Assembly: GCA_013140765.1 (NCBI GenBank)
Contig: JABFSE010000012.1
Location: 36,948-100,947 of the forward strand
Length of the DNA: 64,000 nt
Direction of reading: 5' to 3'
Source: Sulfuriferula sp.
GTDB lineage: Bacteria; Pseudomonadota; Gammaproteobacteria; Burkholderiales; Sulfuriferulaceae
Each line of letters starts with the position of its first letter. The stretch's first letter is position 1. Below the pieces are notes generated by a model. It did not search any database, was not told the DNA's origin, and was given only the letters and a program-made list of their open reading frames with translations. The translations under genes were made by a program, and so were the position numbers. Shown one piece after another: positions 56,367 through 64,000 of the stretch.

Positions 56367-57023
56367 TCAACATGGGGCACTGCCCGCATAATCCGTTTCA
56401 TCAATAATCGCAGTGAGCACTACGCCCGCATTCGCTATCGCGTGCAACATCTGCGCCAGATGGTCGCGCAAAGTAGCTAAAAAACCCTCGGCAGGCGCAA
56501 TACCCTGCCATTCATCAGCGCGATAAGTATCAAACTGATAGCACAAATAAGGCGCGATTTTGTCGCCTATATTCGCCGTCACCACCGTCAATCTGACACC
56601 GTAATCCGCCACCACAGCACGCATCTCAAACTCAATAAACTCATCATCCAAGCTCGCAATATAACCGTCCAACTGCGCCAATCGCGCCTGCCAATAATAA
56701 TGGTCAGGCTTAATCTGCAACGCCGCTTGATACTCGTCTGCATCTATTAACCAACGCGCCACAGCAATTTGTTGCTCGTTTTCCACCACACCCGATAACA
56801 AACCACGCATATTGACTTGATCAGCGATGTTCACACAAAACATCTCAGGCGTAAGCCCACGCAAATTAAACCGCGCTAACTCCGCCGTGTCTAAAATACG
56901 TAAGTAAGGTTTATACGCGCCGCCTATTTGCGCCAACTGTACTCGAAATGGCAAAATCAGCGTTTTACCCAATATGCGTATTAAAACCTTATTCAATCTC
57001 GTCCATATCCATTTGTTCAGCAC
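56367..57023 (-). CDS. Unknown protein, 218 aa
   Basis: I do not recognise a family. The protein of up to 218 residues has a short hydrophobic stretch near the start (VLIRILGKTLILPF), no clear signal, and a soluble remainder. Cys residues occur at CVNIAD, LCYQF and the C-terminus. The 5' end overlaps the 3' end of the DUF1631 gene by about 35 nt if the ATG at 57023 is used; a start near 56996 (TTG) would remove most of the overlap. It is followed closely by maeB. Confidence 0.65.
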   Translation of the reverse strand: MLNKWIWTRLNKVLIRILGKTLILPFRVQLAQIGGAYKPYLRILDTAELARFNLRGLTPEMFCVNIADQVNMRGLLSGVVENEQQIAVARWLIDADEYQAALQIKPDHYYWQARLAQLDGYIASLDDEFIEFEMRAVVADYGVRLTVVTANIGDKIAPYLCYQFDTYRADEWQGIAPAEGFLATLRDHLAQMLHAIANAGVVLTAIIDETDYAGSAPC

Positions 57024-59700
57024 TATCGAGCAATGATTTTACCGCCCGCTCGAACAGCATATCATCTTCCAGAAAGCGCACCCGACCGCGATTATACAAA
57101 CGCTTAAAAGCCCGCAAGCTCATCATCATCGGCAATGCCTGTTCATCCAAACTCAATAGCAAATTACCCGCATCCTCGCTCATCCAGCTCAGTTTTGCCA
57201 ACATCGGCACTGCACTCAGCTTAATTTCTATACTCACACCGTTATATAAACGCTCACTCACACTTTCATCTTCAGCGCGGTCTATGCCCGCCTCATCCAT
57301 ATCGACGCTATCAATATCATCCAACGCCAATGATGCCAATACTTCATTTTCAGCTAACTGGCTAAAGTCCTGCACTGCCGCACCCACTTGGGTCACAGCC
57401 GTCGCTTTCAATGCTTTTTCTGCCGCTAACAAAGCCTTTGCTGACAATGGCTTGTCAGCAGCCAGTCGTTGATCTAGCAACGACTCAAACGTGTTGTGCA
57501 TATTAAGCAGGCTAGGCACTTGAAAAGCATCTAAATCCACAGACGTGCGTAAAGCGCGACCATGCGCTTCAAACAACCAATCCAACAATGTTTGCTGTTT
57601 ATCTTGCGGCCAACTGATGGATGCCATACCATCACGCAAAGTGTTAATCATAATTGGTAAAATCGCCGATAAACTACCGCGATCAAAACTATCGGTCTTA
57701 GGTGCGAGACTCCAAATCAAATCGGGCACGAGCGCACGGAAACGCTGCGCACGAACAAGGTCATGCACCTCAGCTTGCTCAATCACCTGCACCCAAACAT
57801 CGGTCAGAAAGCTGTATAAATACGCATCTATCCTAAAATCAGATAACAGCTCTGCCATTTGCGCAGAAATATGCGCAAATCGTAAAGTACGGTTTTTAAT
57901 TTCTTCAACAGCCAACACAGCGCGATTGATTTGCTCATCGTTTTTACGCAACTCAACCGCGACAAAGCTATCAAAATCATCCAGCATCCGTGCAAAATGG
58001 GCAGAAAACTCTTTAGGCTGTTGCGTTGCGTTATCCAGCAAAGATTCAACAATACGGCAAATCTCGCCGCCCACACGCTCACTACTAGGGTCTATCTGCT
58101 TCAAACCCACAGAAATAGTGCCGATGCGGTTAATCAACAAACGTACTGGATGCCCTTTTTGCGTCAATAAAGTCGCATCCCGCAACGCCATTTTCAACAC
58201 CAAAAACTGCAATCGTCCCAACTGCGCCCGCACTTCAGCAGGCACACGATGATCTTTGAGGATGAATTCAAACAACATTGCCACAACATCTATCGTCATT
58301 TGCTCATCGACGACTTCCGTCTGCGCAATCAAACTCGCACGGCGTTCCAGCAGCACATTACGAATCTGCCCATCCGCCGCCGTCATATCTTGCACAGTTG
58401 GCGTTTGCGTGCGCAATAAATCATCTACGTTCTGCGCTAACGCAACCGTCAACACACGCGGCACAGCTACCCCACCTGCACCACTATTTTCCCCTGCAAA
58501 AAACTGCCGCAATGCCAAGCCGACCTTTTGCACACCATTCAGCCAATGCGTAGGTGCTGGCGCATCACCGTGATTTGCGGATGAGCCAGCCTCAGCATGG
58601 CTCACACTATTATTATCCGTATTACTTATTGCGCCAGCTTGCCCACCCGCCGCTCTATTACGCAAACCATCCAACAAACGCGACATCATGACAGGCGGCG
58701 ACGCGCCCATCATCGGTGACGCATTAGCCTGTACAGACGCATCTGCCGTCACCACGCCACTACTGTATTGCTGCATCATACTTAATAATTTATCTATTTT
58801 TTCCTCGTGCCCGCCGCCCATCATCTGGCTCGCCGCACCACTAGGTACAGACGGCGACACAGCCTGACGCGCCGCGTTATTCGCCATACTGCTAATCGTC
58901 CGCAACACCTCATCTATACTCGCCTGATTTGCATCTGCCGCCTGTTGCACCATCCTCGACATGGCAAGGGCTTGTGTTGGTGGCGCATCGTCTATTGCGG
59001 TATCTATTGCAGTACCCACGATTGAACTAGGCTGAATCGGCGTTGCATCAGGTGTTTTTTTAATTTTCAAAGGCAATTGCGCCGCCACGCCACGCGCGGA
59101 TAAAAACGCATTAACGCCCGCGTAAATCCCATCGACTTGCGCCGTCATCGCCTCCGCCATTAAATTACTCAGCGTTTGCGCCAGCTCAGTAGGTAGTGCC
59201 ATGTTTTCTGCCGCATCGGATAACGCTCGCGCTATCAAATAAGGACGAAATGGATTTTCACGCTCTTTAATATCATCCTGCCCAAACAGCACCGCCACGC
59301 GTATATTCAAATCACGCAATTGTTCATCAGACTCACGGCGAAATTTATCAGTGAACGCCACCAACTGTAACGTATCCTCAAAATCATTAGTATCCACTAA
59401 GGATAATGACAAACTGCTTGCCCCCGCAGCAAAAACTGGGCGTTCCGTGCTATAAGTCGTTTGCAAACTGCGGTTTAGCAAATGCGCCATACTATTTTGC
59501 AAATGTTGCTTTAATAGCCCGTGGCGTTGCATCAAAACACCACGCGCAGTCAGTAAGTGATGTTGCTCTGTTGACGAACGGCTAGTATCCGCCAGCTGGA
59601 ATGCTGTTTCTATACACAGAGGACGTAGCGCATCAAATGCGCTTAAATACAGCTGTAAAAACTCAGCTCTAGTAGCGGTTAATAAGCTATTTCTATCCAT
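56989..59700 (-). CDS. DUF1631 family protein, 903 aa
   Basis: A very long soluble protein that matches the DUF1631 family of beta- and gammaproteobacteria by its helical, Leu-rich sequence and the segments FEDTLQLVAFTDKFRRE, FILKDHRVPAEVRAQLGRL and LIWSLAPKTDSFDRGSL. The family's role is not settled. A low-complexity Ala/Ser/Gly region lies at residues ~215-390. It is followed by an unknown gene and maeB. Many antisense frames overlap it and are not real. Confidence 0.88.
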   Translation of the reverse strand: MDRNSLLTATRAEFLQLYLSAFDALRPLCIETAFQLADTSRSSTEQHHLLTARGVLMQRHGLLKQHLQNSMAHLLNRSLQTTYSTERPVFAAGASSLSLSLVDTNDFEDTLQLVAFTDKFRRESDEQLRDLNIRVAVLFGQDDIKERENPFRPYLIARALSDAAENMALPTELAQTLSNLMAEAMTAQVDGIYAGVNAFLSARGVAAQLPLKIKKTPDATPIQPSSIVGTAIDTAIDDAPPTQALAMSRMVQQAADANQASIDEVLRTISSMANNAARQAVSPSVPSGAASQMMGGGHEEKIDKLLSMMQQYSSGVVTADASVQANASPMMGASPPVMMSRLLDGLRNRAAGGQAGAISNTDNNSVSHAEAGSSANHGDAPAPTHWLNGVQKVGLALRQFFAGENSGAGGVAVPRVLTVALAQNVDDLLRTQTPTVQDMTAADGQIRNVLLERRASLIAQTEVVDEQMTIDVVAMLFEFILKDHRVPAEVRAQLGRLQFLVLKMALRDATLLTQKGHPVRLLINRIGTISVGLKQIDPSSERVGGEICRIVESLLDNATQQPKEFSAHFARMLDDFDSFVAVELRKNDEQINRAVLAVEEIKNRTLRFAHISAQMAELLSDFRIDAYLYSFLTDVWVQVIEQAEVHDLVRAQRFRALVPDLIWSLAPKTDSFDRGSLSAILPIMINTLRDGMASISWPQDKQQTLLDWLFEAHGRALRTSVDLDAFQVPSLLNMHNTFESLLDQRLAADKPLSAKALLAAEKALKATAVTQVGAAVQDFSQLAENEVLASLALDDIDSVDMDEAGIDRAEDESVSERLYNGVSIEIKLSAVPMLAKLSWMSEDAGNLLLSLDEQALPMMMSLRAFKRLYNRGRVRFLEDDMLFERAVKSLLDSAEQMDMDEIE

Positions 59701-59707
59701 TATTTTT

Positions 59708-59947
59708 CTAGCCCTCTAAATCGCCATCACGCACCGCATCCACATACCAAGCCTCGACTTTAGCCCGCGCCCACGGCGTGCGGCGTAAAAATTTAAGACT
59801 GGATTTAATGCTAGGGTCAGACGTAAAACAGCGCACATTGACTTGCCGCCCCATTTCAGCCCAGCCATAACGCGCCAGCAATTGCGTCAATATCATTTCC
59901 AGCGTCACGCCATGCAACGGGTCGTTAGCCTTAGTATCAGTTTGCAA
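59708..59947 (-). CDS. VF530-family DNA-binding protein (DUF2132)
   Basis: A 79-residue protein matching the VF530 family almost throughout: DPLHGVTLEMILTQLLARYG, MGRQVNVRCF and SDPSIKSSLKFLRRTPWAR. VF530 proteins form a small helical domain whose role is not fully known. It lies 7 nt upstream of the DUF1631 gene and directly after the YehS-like gene. Confidence 0.92.
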   Translation of the reverse strand: MQTDTKANDPLHGVTLEMILTQLLARYGWAEMGRQVNVRCFTSDPSIKSSLKFLRRTPWARAKVEAWYVDAVRDGDLEG

Positions 59948-59948
59948 T

Positions 59949-60407
59949 TTAGCCTCGCAGACGAATACTCAAACCACGCAGGAAATAGCGCAATATCTGA
60001 TCGCCGCAATGACGATAATTTTTATTATCCGTGCTTCTAAATAACGCACTCAGCTCAGGCTTGGACAACTCAAATCCACCCAGCGCAATAATATCGTGCA
60101 TATCGTCTTCTTTTAGCTCAAACGCAATACGCAGTTTTTTCAATATCAGATTATTGCTCAACTGCGCAGGCACGGCGGGCTTATCGCTAGGGCCGCGCTT
60201 GGTGATAATTAAGCCATCGAGAAAACGCATTAACAATTCATCTTCACAATAAACATAATCTGCTTCATCATCTTTTTTCAGCAAACCAGCAATATCACTG
60301 ACCGCCAATTCACCGCCCGCTAATTGCACCATGTTTGCAATCGCTGCATCAGGCAAATCCAAAGCGTAACGCACGCTACGCAACACATCATTATTATTTG
60401 TATTCAA
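59949..60407 (-). CDS. YehS-like DUF1456 protein
   Basis: A 152-residue protein with two copies of the DUF1456 repeat: NDVLRSVRYALDLPDAAI with GLLKKDDEADY, and NLILKKLRIAFELKEDDM with ALFRSTDNKNYRHCGDQILRYF. The length equals YehS of E. coli. Function unknown. It is followed by the VF530 gene with a 1-nt gap. Confidence 0.93.
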   Translation of the reverse strand: MNTNNNDVLRSVRYALDLPDAAIANMVQLAGGELAVSDIAGLLKKDDEADYVYCEDELLMRFLDGLIITKRGPSDKPAVPAQLSNNLILKKLRIAFELKEDDMHDIIALGGFELSKPELSALFRSTDNKNYRHCGDQILRYFLRGLSIRLRG

Positions 60408-60437
60408 AATAGCATCCCTATTGATATTGAGGCTATA

Positions 60438-62234
60438 TCATACCACGGCGTTTATCACCGCTAACATCCCAGCCCCATAGGCTTCCAGCTTACGTGCGCC
60501 TATACCCGAAATTTCGCCCAGTTCATTCAGGCTAGTCGGACGACGTTGTGCCACTTGTGCCAAAGTCGCATCATGGAAAATAACATACGCAGGCACATTA
60601 TGTTCGCGTGCGGCGGCTTGTCGCCATACTCGCAGTTTTTCAAACAGCGCATCATCAGCCGCATTCGCAGGCGCGGCAAGCGGTCGCGTTGAGCCTTTTT
60701 TAACAGGCTTGATTGCCGCACTTTTACGCATCCACACCTGCACTTCACCCTTGAGCACAGCGCGACTCGCCGCTGTCAGCACCAGCGCACCAAAAGCATC
60801 ATGATCCACATTCAAATATCCATGCGCCATCAACTGCCGCAACACGCCTTTCCACGTCGCCTCATCCAAGTCTTGCCCGATACCAAACACGCTCAGACTT
60901 TGATGCCCCCACTGCTCGACTTTATCGGTGCTCCGTCCTAATAACACGTCTATCAAATGCCCCGCGCCAAAACGCCCCCCCGTACGATAAACTGTCGATA
61001 ACGCCTTTTGCGCCGCCACCGTACCATCCCAAGTGGCAGGCGGCGACAAACACACATCGCAGTTACCGCAAGGCTCCGCCGCCTCGCCAAAGTAGGTCAG
61101 CAAATGCACGCGACGGCAACGTGCCGCTTCGCACAACGTCAACAACGCGTCCAGCTTGGTCTGCGCCACACGCTTGAATTCCGCCTGCGCTTCGCCGCTT
61201 TCTATCATCCGCCGCTGTTGCACCACATCGTTCAGCCCGTATGCCATCCACGCATTAGCAGGCGCACCATCACGCCCTGCACGACCTGTTTCCTGATAAT
61301 AACCTTCTATACTTTTAGGCAAATCCAGATGCGCGACAAAACGCACATCGGGCTTATCTATGCCCATACCAAATGCGATCGTCGCCACCATAACGATGCC
61401 ATCATCACGCAAAAACGTATCCTGATGCCGCCGCCGCGTCTCCACATCCATCCCCGCGTGGTAAGGCATGGCACGGATACCGTGTTTAACCAGCCATTCC
61501 GCCATTTCTTCCACCTTGCGCCGCGACAAACAATAAACGATGCCCGCATCACGCGGATGTTCGTCTTGTATAAACGCCAGTAATTGCTTGCGCGGGTCAT
61601 TTTTTTCAACGATTTGATAACGTATATTCGGGCGGTCAAAGCTGGATACGAACTGCTGTGCGTCTTCGAGTTGCAAACGGCTGATAATCTCCGCCCGCGT
61701 CGCCGCATCCGCCGTCGCCGTCAGCGCAATGCGCGGCACATTGGGGAACTGCTCGTGCAACACCGACAGCGCAATATATTCAGGACGGAAATCATGCCCC
61801 CACTGTGACACGCAATGCGCCTCATCTATGGCGAATACAGCCAGCTCCGCCCGCGCCAGCAACGCCATAAACCGCGCCGTGACCAATCGTTCAGGCGCGA
61901 CATAAAGCATATCCAGCTTGCCCTGAATAAACTCACGCTCGACCGCACTCGCCTCAGCCGCCGACAAAGCCGAATTCAGATATGCCGCCCGCACACCGAC
62001 CTCACGCAATGCCATCACTTGATCGTGCATCAACGCAATCAGCGGCGACACCACCACGCCCGTGCCTGAACGCAGCAAAGCAGGAATCTGATAACACAGC
62101 GATTTGCCGCCACCCGTCGGCATCAGCACTAGCGCATCACCGCCGCTGGCAACGTGCGCGACTATCTCCGCCTGACGACCACGAAAGGCAGGATACCCAA
62201 AAACACTACGCAAAATTTCAACAGCAGTTGTCAT
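60438..62234 (-). CDS. recQ: ATP-dependent DNA helicase RecQ
   Basis: A 598-residue SF2 helicase. Motif I is PTGGGKS, motif [16 protein letters not shown], motif III LTATA, motif [16 protein letters not shown] and motif [12 protein letters not shown]. The zinc-binding segment [19 protein letters not shown] and a C-terminal HRDC domain ([18 protein letters not shown]) are present. The upstream gap of 115 nt is shared with purB on the other strand. Confidence 0.97.
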   Translation of the reverse strand: MTTAVEILRSVFGYPAFRGRQAEIVAHVASGGDALVLMPTGGGKSLCYQIPALLRSGTGVVVSPLIALMHDQVMALREVGVRAAYLNSALSAAEASAVEREFIQGKLDMLYVAPERLVTARFMALLARAELAVFAIDEAHCVSQWGHDFRPEYIALSVLHEQFPNVPRIALTATADAATRAEIISRLQLEDAQQFVSSFDRPNIRYQIVEKNDPRKQLLAFIQDEHPRDAGIVYCLSRRKVEEMAEWLVKHGIRAMPYHAGMDVETRRRHQDTFLRDDGIVMVATIAFGMGIDKPDVRFVAHLDLPKSIEGYYQETGRAGRDGAPANAWMAYGLNDVVQQRRMIESGEAQAEFKRVAQTKLDALLTLCEAARCRRVHLLTYFGEAAEPCGNCDVCLSPPATWDGTVAAQKALSTVYRTGGRFGAGHLIDVLLGRSTDKVEQWGHQSLSVFGIGQDLDEATWKGVLRQLMAHGYLNVDHDAFGALVLTAASRAVLKGEVQVWMRKSAAIKPVKKGSTRPLAAPANAADDALFEKLRVWRQAAAREHNVPAYVIFHDATLAQVAQRRPTSLNELGEISGIGARKLEAYGAGMLAVINAVV

Positions 62235-62316
62235 TTATCGACCAGCACGAACAGCAAACCCATCACTATACAGATTTTCATCACGCACTCCAGCCAGCGG
62301 CGACGGTTTACGGTAA

Positions 62317-63726
<1,410 letters not shown>

Positions 63727-63765
63727 ATCGGGCATAACGAATTCGCCAACACAATGCAAAACCAT

Positions 63766-63826
63766 ATCCACGAAAAACACCTAACACCACCACGATAAAA
63801 CAAACCTTTTCGTGTCTTTCGTGGAT
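63766..63826. repeat. 15-bp inverted repeat between purB and the IS
   Basis: ATCCACGAAAAACAC (63766-63780) and GTGTCTTTCGTGGAT (63812-63826) are inverted copies with one mismatch and a 31-nt loop. It may be an mRNA end hairpin for purB or a repeat-family element; TTTCGTG-type repeats occur scattered in some genomes. Confidence 0.55.
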
Positions 63827-63852
63827 AAAAAATGCTTATTTTCACAGTGGGC

Positions 63853-63879
63853 GGTTTTATGGGTTTTATGGGTTTTATG
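63853..63879. repeat. Three tandem 9-bp repeats
   Basis: GGTTTTATG is repeated three times without a gap just after the end of the transposase frame. It sits at the likely end of the IS110-family element. Confidence 0.75.
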
Positions 63880-63882
63880 GGG

Positions 63883-64000
63883 TCAGATACCGTCTTGAAT
63901 AGCAAGCCCCTTATTAGCGAAATTAGCATCAAATGGCTTGCCAGACTTCACTACGCCATAGATAAGGTGGACGAGTTTACGCATCGCCGCGCCGATAACC
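63883..64000 (-). mobile_element. IS110-family transposase, C-terminal end (cut by window)
   Basis: On the minus strand the frame reads AAMRKLVHLIYGVVKSGKPF followed by a short tail and a TGA at 63883-63885. This matches the C-terminus of the IS116/IS110/IS902 transposase family. The rest of the gene lies beyond base 64000, so it is unknown whether the element is complete. IS110 elements lack obvious inverted ends. Confidence 0.75.

Noticed and set aside
57545..58252. 235-codon plus-strand frame inside the DUF1631 gene
   Set aside because: It lies antisense to a clearly coding gene and its Ser/Arg/Asn-rich product with many Cys looks like a frame shadow.
61008..61583. 191-codon plus-strand frame inside recQ
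   Set aside because: Antisense to RecQ motifs; the product is Arg/His-rich low-quality sequence with no family features.

Overview
The window looks like part of the chromosome of a sulfur-oxidising, CO2-fixing proteobacterium. Three things point to a betaproteobacterium, or a gammaproteobacterium close to that group: the order hfq-hflX-hflK-hflC-hisZ-purA, the block mltD-gloB-(yafS-like)-rnhA, and a glrK-qseG-glrR two-component operon. The RuBisCO-activase genes (cbbQ, and cbbO cut by the window edge) suggest autotrophy. A roughly 14-kb operon of tetrathionate-forming cytochromes, SoxB-like hydrolases and sulfur transporters suggests growth on reduced sulfur compounds. The species cannot be named from the sequence alone.

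Layout. 1-5937 (minus): cbbO, edd, eda, cbbQ and a 137-aa unknown gene, so the Entner-Doudoroff pair sits between the two activase subunits. 6041-18819: mostly housekeeping genes (ABC-F ATPase, rnhA, gloB, mltD, a MutS2-like ATPase, a cation exporter, a TRAP binding protein, glnS, tRNA-Arg). 18890-32934 (minus): the sulfur cluster. Read in transcription order it is outer-membrane barrel, RND permease, LolA-like protein, SoxB-like protein, TsdB-like cytochrome, two TsdA-like cytochromes, SulP transporter, periplasmic DsrE, second SoxB-like protein and two YeeE/YedE half-transporters. 33086-43694: selO, a lipoprotein, an FKBP, pgi, then the hfq-to-purA block. 43835-49577: a sigma-54/GlrR regulatory island with a 39-aa ORF, bactofilin, a glycine-zipper protein, an EF-hand/BON protein and glrR-qseG-glrK. 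49578-63726: selD and selU, an Mg-type P-ATPase, a decayed toxin-antitoxin pair, maeB, a DUF1631 gene, recQ and purB. The window ends in the 3' end of an IS110-family transposase.

How the genes may work together. The two TsdA-like enzymes would join thiosulfate into tetrathionate and pass electrons to the TsdB-like c4 cytochrome. The two SoxB-like proteins would hydrolyse a sulfur-containing intermediate in the periplasm. DsrE, SulP and YeeE/YedE would carry or move sulfur and sulfate. The RND/LolA-like/barrel trio at the head of the operon has no standard place in known thiosulfate pathways. No soxXAYZ gene is visible, and both SoxB-like proteins share an altered metal-site residue, so this is the best candidate for an undescribed system here.

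A second coherent story is regulatory. Three exact copies and one near-copy of TGTCG-N8-CGACA, which matches the TGTC-N10-GACA site known for E. coli GlrR, lie beside the glrR operon together with two sigma-54-like promoters. This predicts that the EF-hand/BON gene, and probably the bactofilin region, are GlrR targets.
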